Both the position numbers and the translations under genes were made by a program. This document shows, piece after piece, positions 54,342 through 62,725 of a stretch of DNA of 64,000 bases. Origin of the DNA: Ruminococcus sp. AM36-2AA (lineage in GTDB: Bacteria > Bacillota > Clostridia > Lachnospirales > Lachnospiraceae); the NCBI RefSeq assembly GCF_003461955.1, contig NZ_QTYB01000004.1, forward strand, positions 1-64,000, written 5' to 3'. Each line of letters opens with the position of its first letter. The stretch's first letter is position 1. The notes under the pieces are model-generated. The model had not been told where the DNA came from. It worked only from the letters and a program-made list of their open reading frames with translations, and did no database searches.

Positions 54342-55394
54342 TCAGTCTTCCTCATTGGAAAGAAGGATCTTTCCTTTTACAAGGCCCGGGGTCTTGAACA
54401 GCTGGAATGCTTCCTGTGCCTGGCTCATCGGGATCTTCTTGTAGATGAAGCCCGGATCAAATTTCAGCTGGCCGGTTGCAAAGTAATGCGCGGTCAGATC
54501 CCACTCACGTCCCGGATATGGTGCACTGTAGGACATCCAGGAACCGGTAAGTTTGAACTCTTTACGGTTCATATTCTCCCACTGTTTCGGTGTGAAAGTA
54601 AGGTTCTCATGAGGAGTACCGATAAAGCATACATGGGCTTTGTTTGCAGCAAGCTCAAATGCCATGTGCATAGTCGGAACCTGTCCGGCTGTCTCGAATA
54701 CAAAGCCGTATCCTTTGCCGCCTGTGATGGCCATGGCCTTCTCCATGTAGCCTTCTTCTTTTGTGTTGATGACTTCATCTGCGCCGAGACGTTTTGCAAG
54801 GGCAAGTCTCTCATCGCTGATATCAAAAACTACGACTTTCTTGGAGCCGAAGATCTTTGTCCACTGCATGGTAAACATACCAACGGTACCGCCGCCCAGG
54901 ATTGCCACATACTCACCGCCGTGGTAATCATTCTGGAATACACCGTGGATGGCTACGGTTGCAGGCTCAAACATAGCGCCCTGCTCATATGGAACATTGT
55001 CTGCAAACGGTACGGCATTTTTCTCAGGAACTACTACATAGTCCGCATTTGCTCCCTGCTCTCTGGAACCGATGAAGCTGTAATGTTTGCAGAGGGAGTA
55101 ATTACCTTTCTGGCAGTCGTCACATTTCATACATGGAAGAAGCGGTGCACCGGATACACGGTCGCCGACTTTTACCTTGGTAACGCCTTCTCCGACTTCC
55201 ACTACATCACCGGAAAACTCATGTCCAAGTACGATCGGATAAAAATGTACGCCGTGGTTTAATACACGAGGGATATCAGATCCACAAATTCCGGAATATC
55301 TTACTTTGATCTTTACGTGACCCGGAGTTACCTGTGGTTCTTCCACTTCCTGGTACTGGACATCTTCATTTGCTACTACTACTGCTGCTTTCAT
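54342..55394 (-). CDS. zinc-binding alcohol/polyol dehydrogenase (GatD-like)
   Basis: A 350-residue medium-chain dehydrogenase, NAD-linked. Catalytic zinc ligands are in YSGICGSDIPR (Cys near 37) and LGHEFSGDVVEVG (His-Glu near 58). The structural zinc cysteines are in PCMKCDDCQKGNYSLC (near 88-102), and the NAD-binding stretch is ILGGGTVGMF near 165. It resembles galactitol-1-phosphate 5-dehydrogenase and sorbitol dehydrogenases. Probably oxidises a polyol (or polyol phosphate) to the ketose handled by the kinases next to it. It is two bases after the FGGY kinase gene. Confidence 0.9.
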   Translation of the reverse strand: MKAAVVVANEDVQYQEVEEPQVTPGHVKIKVRYSGICGSDIPRVLNHGVHFYPIVLGHEFSGDVVEVGEGVTKVKVGDRVSGAPLLPCMKCDDCQKGNYSLCKHYSFIGSREQGANADYVVVPEKNAVPFADNVPYEQGAMFEPATVAIHGVFQNDYHGGEYVAILGGGTVGMFTMQWTKIFGSKKVVVFDISDERLALAKRLGADEVINTKEEGYMEKAMAITGGKGYGFVFETAGQVPTMHMAFELAANKAHVCFIGTPHENLTFTPKQWENMNRKEFKLTGSWMSYSAPYPGREWDLTAHYFATGQLKFDPGFIYKKIPMSQAQEAFQLFKTPGLVKGKILLSNEED

Positions 55395-55396
55395 GA

Positions 55397-56917
55397 TTAT
55401 TTTTCCTCCTCATTTCTCATCATAGGTTCAAGAGATTTATAGAGATTTAAATAGGTTTTATAGGTTTTCTCATAAACGGCCCTGTTATCCGGGTTCGGTT
55501 CATGTCTTCTTGTTTCTTTTACGGTAAGGCGGATGGCTTCATCATAATCCTGATACATTCCAACGCCAATACCTGCCAGGATCGCTGCGCCAAGGGTTGT
55601 GGCTGTATCGGATGACGGTACTACGATCGGCTTGCCGGTAATATCGGATTTGATCTGAGTCCAGAGAAGAGAATTGGCGGATCCTCCCATTGCACGGAGA
55701 ACTTCCACATCTGCTCCTGCTTCCTTTGCCACCTCCAGGTTGTGCTTCAGGGAAAGTGCCACGCCTTCCATGCAGGCACGTACCATATGGCCCTTGGTCT
55801 TGGCGAAATCCAGTCCGTAAAATACGCCCTTTGCGTTCGGGTTCCAGATCGGGGAACGCTCACCGGACATATATGGAAGGAATACCACACCGTCACTTCC
55901 CGGAGCGATCTTTTCTGCGATCTCATTGAGCTGATCCAGGGAAGAACCTTTTTCTTCTCCTGCCATCATACGCTCATAATCTGCGAACTCACGTTCAAAC
56001 CAGCGCATGACACCACCGCCGCCGGTTGTGCCGCCCTGAAGGAGCCACTGTCCCGGAACTACGTGATATCCGAGGATCAGTCTGGGATCTGCCTTGTACT
56101 CGTCCATGCAGATACTCATTCCTCCGGCCTGTCCGCCCTGTTCCTGTGTCTCTCCCGGATGGATCACTCCGGCCCCCAGCGTTCCACATGCCGCATCCAG
56201 ACCGCCGGCAACAACCGGTGTTCCCACAGCAAGGCCGGATTCTTCTGCTGCTTTCTCTGTAACCGTTCCCACAACATGGTCACAGTCGCAGATCTCAGGA
56301 AGAAATCCCATGGGGATTCCAAGTTTTTTGCACATTTCCTCATCCCAGGCTGCTTTTCTCATGTCAAAGCAGTGCAGGCCGTATCCCTGTGAAACATCCT
56401 GACTCATCACACCGGTCAGTTTGTAGGCAATGTAGCTGTTGGACTGCAGGATCTTGTCGATCTTTGCGTAAACTTCCGGGAGATTTTCTTTGTACCAGAG
56501 GATCTTTGCGGTTGTGTAGGATGGCTGAAGAGAATTACCGGATACTTCAAAAATCTTGTCCGCTCCGATTTCTTCGTTCAGTCTGTCGCAGATGGACTGT
56601 GCTCTGGTATCCATCCAGATCGGAGTGTTTGTAAGAACATTTCCGTCCTTGTCCATGGCAATGGCGGACCAGCTCTGGCCGTCAATGCCGATACCTGCGA
56701 TCTCCTCCGGCTGGATCCCGGCTTTTTCGATCACTTTTTTTACTGCCTGACAGACAGCACTCCACCATTCTTCCGGATTCTGCTCTGCCCAGCCTTCTTT
56801 CGGATAATATACCGGATAATCACCATTGGCTGCTGCCACTACGGTTCCTGACTTTTCAAAAACCGCAACCTTGCAGGCACTGGTGCCGATATCAATACCA
56901 AGTAAATATGGTTTCAT
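55397..56917 (-). CDS. FGGY-family ketose kinase (xylulokinase-like)
   Basis: A 506-residue FGGY kinase with LLGIDIGTSACKVAVFE at the N terminus, IGIDGQSWSAIAMD near 76, the sugar-binding Asp region VVAGGLDAACGTLGAG near 235, and RAMGGSANSLLWTQIKSDI near 412. Length and motifs are those of XylB-type kinases, but the partners (PfkB kinase and class II aldolase) suggest phosphorylation of a hexulose such as fructose, tagatose or sorbose. Its ATG shares one base with the LacI stop (TAATG), so the two are coupled. Confidence 0.9.
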   Translation of the reverse strand: MKPYLLGIDIGTSACKVAVFEKSGTVVAAANGDYPVYYPKEGWAEQNPEEWWSAVCQAVKKVIEKAGIQPEEIAGIGIDGQSWSAIAMDKDGNVLTNTPIWMDTRAQSICDRLNEEIGADKIFEVSGNSLQPSYTTAKILWYKENLPEVYAKIDKILQSNSYIAYKLTGVMSQDVSQGYGLHCFDMRKAAWDEEMCKKLGIPMGFLPEICDCDHVVGTVTEKAAEESGLAVGTPVVAGGLDAACGTLGAGVIHPGETQEQGGQAGGMSICMDEYKADPRLILGYHVVPGQWLLQGGTTGGGGVMRWFEREFADYERMMAGEEKGSSLDQLNEIAEKIAPGSDGVVFLPYMSGERSPIWNPNAKGVFYGLDFAKTKGHMVRACMEGVALSLKHNLEVAKEAGADVEVLRAMGGSANSLLWTQIKSDITGKPIVVPSSDTATTLGAAILAGIGVGMYQDYDEAIRLTVKETRRHEPNPDNRAVYEKTYKTYLNLYKSLEPMMRNEEEK

Positions 56918-57942
56918 TATGAATTCTCCTTCTCCTTTAGCACACGCACGGATTTCCCCATAATAATTTCCGCGCCAAGCTTCTCTGTGATCGGCTCCGT
57001 TTCTTCGCTCTCTGCCTCTCCCAGCCGTTTCAGCATAATGCTCGCCACTTCCCTGGCAATGCCCGATGTAGGCTGTGCCACGATGGTAAGCTTGGGGCTG
57101 CAGGCTCTGGCAAACTGCAGATTATCAAAACCGATCATGGAAAGCTGTTCCGGAATTTTCAGATCCAGCTCATTCATTCCGATCACCGCCCCCATGGTCA
57201 TCTCATAGTTGGTAACGAATACGGCTGTCATATCCGGATTGTCCGCCACAAGTTTCTCGATTCCTCTCACGCCACCCTGAATGGTATAGTCGCCGTGATA
57301 GATCAGAGATTCCCGTACCGGAAGATTTTCTTTTTCATATGCGCTTCGGTATCCCTGGAGACGTTCCTGCGCCGTGGAAATTTCCTCCGGGCCGCCGATA
57401 ATCCCGATCTTACGGTGTCCTGCCTTAAAAAAAACTCTCATGGCATCCTCGGCCGCCTTCTCATTGTCCACAAGAACACTGTCGCAGGAAAGCTCCTGTA
57501 TTCTTCGGTCAATGAGTACAATGGGCTTCCCGGTTTTCTGGAATTTTTTCAGATGATTGCCTTCAGCATCCACCGGCATGCTGATGATCCCATCCACACG
57601 TTTCCGGCTTAAAAATTCCACTGCGTCCCGCTCCAGTTTCTTATCGGTACGGCAGTCACAGACAATGGTGGCGTATCCGTGGCTTCGCAGCACATCCTCC
57701 ATTCCTGTGATGATCTCCGCACAAAAGGTATTATTAAGCTCCGGGATCACTACCCCGATGGTCTTGGTGGCATTGGTCTTCAGGCCTCTTGCCACCTCAT
57801 TGACCTCATAGTGCAGTTCCTCGATGGCTTCCTCGATCTTTACTCTGTTTTTTTCTCTTACGTTTCCGCCATTAAAATAAGAAGAAATCGTCGCAAGCCC
57901 AAGTCCCGTCCGCTTGGCAATATCTTTCATGGTTGCTGCCAT
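56917..57942 (-). CDS. LacI family transcriptional repressor
   Basis: A 341-residue LacI/GalR regulator. The N-terminal helix-turn-helix and hinge (about 1-58) begin MAATMKDIAKRTGLGLATIS, and the ligand-binding domain (TIGVVIPELNNTF onwards) follows. Start chosen at 57942 after CGGAGTG. It lies second in the operon it is expected to control. Two identical GAAACGTTTC palindromes at the operon promoter are the probable sites, so it should repress its own synthesis until the sugar or a phosphate ester binds. Confidence 0.92.
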   Translation of the reverse strand: MAATMKDIAKRTGLGLATISSYFNGGNVREKNRVKIEEAIEELHYEVNEVARGLKTNATKTIGVVIPELNNTFCAEIITGMEDVLRSHGYATIVCDCRTDKKLERDAVEFLSRKRVDGIISMPVDAEGNHLKKFQKTGKPIVLIDRRIQELSCDSVLVDNEKAAEDAMRVFFKAGHRKIGIIGGPEEISTAQERLQGYRSAYEKENLPVRESLIYHGDYTIQGGVRGIEKLVADNPDMTAVFVTNYEMTMGAVIGMNELDLKIPEQLSMIGFDNLQFARACSPKLTIVAQPTSGIAREVASIMLKRLGEAESEETEPITEKLGAEIIMGKSVRVLKEKENS

Positions 57943-57978
57943 ACTGATCACTCCGTTTCTGCTTTTTACAGAAATTCC

Positions 57979-58830
57979 TTATTCTGCCTTTCCATCGCAG
58001 CCGCAGACTTTCATACGTGCCTCAACCAGCTCTTTCACTGCCTGGATGGCTTTCTTTCCGTATGCCTTCGGGTCGATGGTGTTCTCATTCTCTGCAAATG
58101 TCTCTTTTACTGCTTTGGAGTATGCTGCACGAAGCTCTGTTGCAAAATTTACTTTACAGATACCACGTTTTACACAATCACTGACATCCTCATCGCTGAG
58201 TCCGGATGCTCCGTGAAGAACAAGCGGGATATCTACAACTTCGCGGATCTCACTTAAGCGCTCTTTGTCAAGAACCGGTGTTCCTACATAGAAGCCATGT
58301 GCGGTTCCGATGGCAACTGCCAGAGAAGTAACACCTGTGCGCTCTACGAATTCTTTTGCTTCCTGCGGATCTGTGTTGGTGTCTGCCTCAGCCTCAAGGT
58401 CGTCCTCTTTACCGCCTACCTTACCAAGCTCAGCCTCACATGGAATGTTCAGGGCTGCTGCTACGTCCGCAACTCTCTTGGTCTCTTTGATATTGTCCTC
58501 AAAATCCAGTTTGGAACCGTCGATCATCACAGATGTGTAGCCTGCATGCATTGCCTGCATTGCAAGTTCAAAACTGCTGCCGTGGTCAAGATGAAGGCAT
58601 ACCGGAACAGAAGCCTTGGCTGCCTCTGCTGCCACGATTGCTGCGTAAGTCTCAACAGTACCATATTTGATCGTAGATGGTGTTGTCTGGATCATAACCG
58701 GTGCTTTCAGCTCCTCAGCTGCCTGGATGATCGCTTTCACCATTTCCATATTCTCTGCGTTGAAAGCTCCTACCGCATATCCGCCCTTCTGTGCTTTTAA
58801 CAGCATTTCTTTAGATGTAACCAGTGGCAT
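57979..58830 (-). CDS. class II ketose-bisphosphate aldolase (fructose/tagatose type)
   Basis: A 283-residue zinc aldolase (FbaA/GatY/KbaY family) that splits fructose- or tagatose-1,6-bisphosphate into dihydroxyacetone phosphate and glyceraldehyde 3-phosphate. Zinc and catalytic residues: HLDHGSSFE (Asp near 82, His near 83), EAELGKVGG (near 132), IGTAHG (His near 180), LVLHGASGL (His near 208) and KVNFATELR. First gene of the operon, after AAGGAGG. The acyclic substrate stereochemistry (fructose against tagatose) cannot be read with safety. Confidence 0.92.
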   Translation of the reverse strand: MPLVTSKEMLLKAQKGGYAVGAFNAENMEMVKAIIQAAEELKAPVMIQTTPSTIKYGTVETYAAIVAAEAAKASVPVCLHLDHGSSFELAMQAMHAGYTSVMIDGSKLDFEDNIKETKRVADVAAALNIPCEAELGKVGGKEDDLEAEADTNTDPQEAKEFVERTGVTSLAVAIGTAHGFYVGTPVLDKERLSEIREVVDIPLVLHGASGLSDEDVSDCVKRGICKVNFATELRAAYSKAVKETFAENENTIDPKAYGKKAIQAVKELVEARMKVCGCDGKAE

Positions 58831-58896
58831 AATCTTTTCCTCCTTGGAATTATTGTGTTTATTTTTTACATTATTTCTTCATTTGATCTAGAAACC
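58831..58896 (-). other. 5' leader of the ketose/polyol operon
   Basis: About 66 bp between the downstream operator and the aldolase start. It contains the AAGGAGG ribosome binding site and nothing else notable. Confidence 0.5.
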
Positions 58897-58906
58897 GAAA
58901 CGTTTC
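58897..58906. promoter_or_regulatory. LacI-type operator O2
   Basis: GAAACGTTTC palindrome with conserved flanks (CCGAAACGTTTCTGT on the plus strand) identical to O1. On the minus strand it lies just downstream of the predicted transcription start, 34 bp from O1 centre to centre. Confidence 0.8.
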
Positions 58907-58917
58907 TGTTTGAGTTC

Positions 58918-58946
58918 ATCTTAACGCACCGAAACGTTTCTGTCAA
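58918..58946 (-). promoter_or_regulatory. predicted promoter of the ketose/polyol operon
   Basis: On the minus strand a perfect TTGACA, 17-bp spacer, and TAAGAT. The spacer contains operator O1, so repressor binding would block polymerase. Confidence 0.8.
58931..58940. promoter_or_regulatory. LacI-type operator O1
   Basis: GAAACGTTTC palindrome, with CCGAAACGTTTCTGT flanks shared with O2, placed exactly between the -35 and -10 boxes. Confidence 0.82.
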
Positions 58947-58982
58947 CTATAAAATTTTCATCATTTACAGGAAAATATTACC

Positions 58983-59011
58983 TTGAAAAGAAGACAAAAT
59001 ACCGTTAGATT
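58983..59011 (+). promoter_or_regulatory. predicted fucU promoter
   Basis: TTGAAA, a 17-bp spacer and TAGATT, divergent from the ketose/polyol promoter. Confidence 0.45.
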
Positions 59012-59175
59012 AATAATTAAAAGTAATACAAACCTGTGGCCGGGCAGGTCCGTCTGATACTACCGGCAGCATAACAATTTCAGGAAGCGCTGTATCCCGT
59101 TCTGAATACCAGAAACGGATGCAGCATTTTCCGGAAATGTTATAAGTACACAATGATCTTAGGAGGATATGAACA
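59012..59175 (+). other. long, structured 5' leader of the mutarotase gene
   Basis: About 155 nt between the predicted start of transcription and the mutarotase ATG. It contains CCGGGCAGG / ACTACCGGCAG blocks and a possible stem near 59090-59130 (CCCGTTCTG with CAGAAACGG). No known riboswitch was recognised. The AGGAGG site is at its end. Confidence 0.35.
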
Positions 59176-59622
59176 ATGTTAAAAGGAATTCCAGAAATCT
59201 TATCACCAGAATTACTGAAAGTTTTATGTGAGATGGGACACAGTGACCGTCTTGTAATCGCTGACGGAAACTTCCCGGTAGAATCCATGGGAAAAAATGC
59301 CATTACCATCCGCTGTGACGGACATGGTGTTCCGGAGATCCTGGATGCCATCCTGAAACTCTTCCCGCTGGATACCTATGTAGAACATCCGGTAAACCTG
59401 ATGGAAGTAATGCCTGGTGATGACGTGGAGACACCAATCTGGGATACATATAAAGAGATCGTTTCCAAACATGACGAGCGTGGCGAGAAAGCCATCGGAA
59501 ATATCGAGCGTTTCGCATTCTATGATGAAGCAAAAACTGCATACTGCATCATCTCCACAAGTGAGAAAGCACTTTATGCCAATGTAATGCTTCAGAAAGG
59601 TGTTGTGATCAACAACGACTGA
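59176..59622 (+). CDS. fucU: RbsD/FucU family sugar mutarotase
   Basis: A 148-residue protein of the RbsD/FucU family, most like L-fucose mutarotase, which speeds the alpha-beta exchange of the pyranose so that the isomerase gets its form. Hallmarks: the start LKGIPEILSPELLKVLCEMGHSD in parts (catalytic His in MGHSDRLVIADGNFP near 21), DTYVEHPVNLMEVM near 74 and a C-terminal YCIISTSEKALYANVMLQKG. It stands alone, 16.8 kb from the isomerase-kinase pair, but gives weight to fucose as a substrate in this region. The start follows AGGAGGATATG. Confidence 0.88.
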   Translation: MLKGIPEILSPELLKVLCEMGHSDRLVIADGNFPVESMGKNAITIRCDGHGVPEILDAILKLFPLDTYVEHPVNLMEVMPGDDVETPIWDTYKEIVSKHDERGEKAIGNIERFAFYDEAKTAYCIISTSEKALYANVMLQKGVVINND

Positions 59623-59673
59623 TCTTTCTTCTGAACTGCCTGATATATCATATATACACACATATTCAACCAG

Positions 59674-59728
59674 AAACTCCCGTTTCCATACTCTTTTCAG
59701 AGGAATGGAAACGGGAGTTTTGACTTTT
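59674..59728 (+). terminator. terminator between the mutarotase and protease genes
   Basis: A perfect 16-bp stem AAACTCCCGTTTCCAT / ATGGAAACGGGAGTTT with a 15-nt loop between convergent genes, then TGACTTTTTG on the plus strand. Usable in both directions. Confidence 0.85.
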
Positions 59729-59733
59729 TGTTT

Positions 59734-62694
59734 TTATCTTTTTCCTGATTTTGCAGCGTAACTTCCGCAGAGCTTTTTCCCTTCGGATGTTTTTACACCG
59801 GCACGGACCGCATAATAGTAGGTTGTCCCCTTCTTCGCCGTCTTATCCTCATAAGATACTGTAGTACTTCTGCCTGAGACAGTGCCTATTTTTTTCCAGG
59901 TGCTGTTTTTGGTCTTCCGGTAAACATTATAGAATGTTGCACGGCTCTGTGCCCTCCAGTAAAGTTTAAGTCCACTGGATGTTTTCTTCACAGCAGAAAT
60001 TTTCTGGATATCCGGATAGGATAAAACAGCTCTGCTCTCCTTATAACTGCCAAAAACTTTCTTTCCGTCTACGTTACGGTATGCACGTACAGAATACGTA
60101 TAAGACGTAATTCCCCGGATCTGGGAATCCTGATAGCTGGAAACATTACTTTTCACTTCAGCGATCCTCTCCCAGTCACTGTTCCCTGTTCTGCGATATA
60201 CACGATAGCCGCTTGCTCCCGGAACTTTCCCCCAGGAAACTGTATTTTTCGGACCAGAAACCGCAGTCGCACTGGCTGCTGCTTTTGCAAGTTCTGTCTT
60301 TGCGGACACGGCAGTGGAAGCAGTTCCATAGAGCGTTGTTTTTCCTGTACATACATATGCTGCCCTGACACGGTAACTGTAGGTATTTCCTGTTTTTACA
60401 GTCGTATCACTCCAGCTTTGTATACTGGATTTCATACTCGTCAGTTTGCTTTCTTTTCCACCGTTTTCGCTTCGGTAGATCACATAATAGTTGCATCCCG
60501 TTACTGCTGACCAGGCCAGGTTGATCTTATTGTAGGCTTTGGAAGTGATCTTCAGCCCGGCAGGCTGTTTTAATTTCACGGTTACTTTACAGGATGCCCT
60601 GATTCCTTTCGCGTTATTTCCATAGCAGGAAATCGTCACTGTTCCGGGATGCTTCGCAGTTACCAGACCATTACTGCTGACTGTGGCAATATTCGTATCC
60701 GAACTCTCCCAGCTGATTCCGGACGTTGTCATCTCCGTTCTTGTTGCGGAAGCACTCAGAGATTTTTTCTCACCGGCATACATGGACAGAGATGTATTGG
60801 AAATCTGCATTTTTGCCGGGCTGTCCAGTGTTTTTGTATGGGCTTTGATCCGATAGGTAATTCCATAAATATCCCTCGTTTTGGTACTTAACACAAGATC
60901 CGCACCATCTTCCCATTCTTTCTGCGAATTCAGATAACGGAAACTCTGACCTGACAGAATCGAGGGTTCGAATTCGCACCAGCCATAAGAAACTTCTGCT
61001 TCCACATAATACTTAATAGTTGCATTTCCCGCATTCGTTACCACAATAGAGTAAGAACTTCCCTGGCTGATCAGTACCTCCGGGATCTGAAATGTCATAA
61101 TTCCGGCCATCGGCTGTCTTAAAGTTACCGGTGTGGCATATGCCGGCGTTCCACTTGTGGGATCTTTTGCGTTTTTAAGGTTTGTATACACCTGCACTTT
61201 ATAGGTATTGTTGGTCGTCAGAGCTGCAAGCGTCACTTCGCCAAGCTTCTCCGCCTTACCGTTTCCTGCAGAAGCACGGAAAACACTGGCAATCTTATCT
61301 CCGGCATACATCGCCAGGGCACTCAGCCCGCAGGTTCCGTCATAAAAATAATTATTGGTATACTTTGGCTGATTCGTTGCTGAAGCTGCCACCAGGTTGT
61401 TAATGGAACCATCCTGATAAGATAAGTAGAAATATCCATTTTTTCCCCAGTTTTCTCCCCAGCTGTTCTTGACGATCCATGCACCATCTGCAGTTACATT
61501 CGACGCTGTCTTAAAATTTTTTGCAGAATAATTGTCATCCCATCCCACTACTGTAACCAGATGGTTGATGCTTTTGGTACTGGACGGATAGGAGTATGCG
61601 GCTGTATCCGCATTGTAATATCGGTTCTGTGCATTGTACATAAGGGTCACTGCATTATTCGCAAGCACCATTTTTTTCATTGCACTTACTGAATAATCGG
61701 AAAAATATGCATTCTTCAGATATGCCACCGCATCGTATTCCTTGGACGCATCCGGGATTACTCCGGTTTTCTTCGTATGTGTCTCATCTGTTGCCATCGG
61801 AACATCTTCTTCTGTTGTCATCCCTGACCAGGTGCTCAGAAAAAATGATGCGAGCATGTCATTTCCGGATTCATGATAATCCTGATTTCCATAGTCATCT
61901 GTTCCATAATGGTAATTAATATCACCGGCAGTATTTCCAAGAGGATCGTTATTCCGGTTTGCAAAAAAATACGCCAGATGTTCTTCAGAAAGATCATATG
62001 TTCCAAGGCCCTGTGAAAGGAGTGAAGTCTCCAGAAGTGATGCCATTCCAAATGCCCAGCACATTCCGTAGGGTTCCTGATTTTTCACAGAAGTTACGTA
62101 TCCCAGATCCGCTGCATTATAGTAGGACGGATACGCCGCTGCCCGTGCCCCTGGAACATCCTCTGTATCATTTCCGATAGGCTCAGCTGTCGTGTAACTG
62201 GTAAGGGAATCAAACGGAGCCAGCTGTTCTTTTTCTTCCTCTTCTGTCAGCGGACGTCCTTTGATATATTCTATTTGGGAGTCTTCCCCATCACCGGTTC
62301 CATCTCCAAATGTGTTCTCTGTAGAATCAGAAAAAACATTCTCCTCACTATCCGGCGAAGTCCAGTCTGTTCTGTCATCCTGATCCAGCTCCTCCGAAAT
62401 ATTGTCGTCACTTCCCTGCGAGATCTCTTCCGTTTCTGTATCTGAGGTTCCTGCCACAGATACTCCATCCGTATCGTTCTGCGTAGTTCCACCATCTTCA
62501 GCCCCTGCTTCAGATGATTCCCCGGTTTGACCCTGATTTCGTATGCTCTGACTTCTCTCTGTCTCATCCGCATCCGCTGACACGACTGCCGTATCACCGA
62601 AATCCGCAGCCATAACCGGCACCTGACTACCCGCGACAGCCACACTCAGAAATAATGGAAGCAATTTTTTCCTGAACAGTTTTGATCTTTTCAC
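59734..62694 (-). CDS. secreted papain-family (C1) protease with Ig-like and fibronectin-like repeats
   Basis: A 986-residue secreted protein starting with GTG after GAGGAG (an out-of-frame ATG overlaps it). Signal peptide about 1-29, then an acidic Ser/Thr/Glu-rich linker to about 190. The C1 domain follows (Cys in YGMCWAFGMASLLE near 213, His in INHLVTVVGWDD near 381, Asn in WIVKNSWGENWGKNGYF near 409). After it come a lectin-like part, a bacterial Ig-like domain 2 (ISWESSDTNIATVSSNGLVT near 665) and about three fibronectin-like repeats. No sortase motif is seen. It probably acts in the wall or medium on host or dietary protein, and the substrate is unknown. Confidence 0.88.
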   Translation of the reverse strand: MKRSKLFRKKLLPLFLSVAVAGSQVPVMAADFGDTAVVSADADETERSQSIRNQGQTGESSEAGAEDGGTTQNDTDGVSVAGTSDTETEEISQGSDDNISEELDQDDRTDWTSPDSEENVFSDSTENTFGDGTGDGEDSQIEYIKGRPLTEEEEKEQLAPFDSLTSYTTAEPIGNDTEDVPGARAAAYPSYYNAADLGYVTSVKNQEPYGMCWAFGMASLLETSLLSQGLGTYDLSEEHLAYFFANRNNDPLGNTAGDINYHYGTDDYGNQDYHESGNDMLASFFLSTWSGMTTEEDVPMATDETHTKKTGVIPDASKEYDAVAYLKNAYFSDYSVSAMKKMVLANNAVTLMYNAQNRYYNADTAAYSYPSSTKSINHLVTVVGWDDNYSAKNFKTASNVTADGAWIVKNSWGENWGKNGYFYLSYQDGSINNLVAASATNQPKYTNNYFYDGTCGLSALAMYAGDKIASVFRASAGNGKAEKLGEVTLAALTTNNTYKVQVYTNLKNAKDPTSGTPAYATPVTLRQPMAGIMTFQIPEVLISQGSSYSIVVTNAGNATIKYYVEAEVSYGWCEFEPSILSGQSFRYLNSQKEWEDGADLVLSTKTRDIYGITYRIKAHTKTLDSPAKMQISNTSLSMYAGEKKSLSASATRTEMTTSGISWESSDTNIATVSSNGLVTAKHPGTVTISCYGNNAKGIRASCKVTVKLKQPAGLKITSKAYNKINLAWSAVTGCNYYVIYRSENGGKESKLTSMKSSIQSWSDTTVKTGNTYSYRVRAAYVCTGKTTLYGTASTAVSAKTELAKAAASATAVSGPKNTVSWGKVPGASGYRVYRRTGNSDWERIAEVKSNVSSYQDSQIRGITSYTYSVRAYRNVDGKKVFGSYKESRAVLSYPDIQKISAVKKTSSGLKLYWRAQSRATFYNVYRKTKNSTWKKIGTVSGRSTTVSYEDKTAKKGTTYYYAVRAGVKTSEGKKLCGSYAAKSGKR

Positions 62695-62725
62695 ATGATT
62701 CTCCTCTTTTGCTTTAACTGTATGA

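Noticed and set aside
54303..55262. 319-codon plus-strand ORF opposite the zinc dehydrogenase
   Set aside because: Antisense shadow with no ribosome binding site.
59090..59130. Leader stem near fucU considered as a known riboswitch class
   Set aside because: No match to remembered consensus features of common classes; kept only as an unassigned structured leader.
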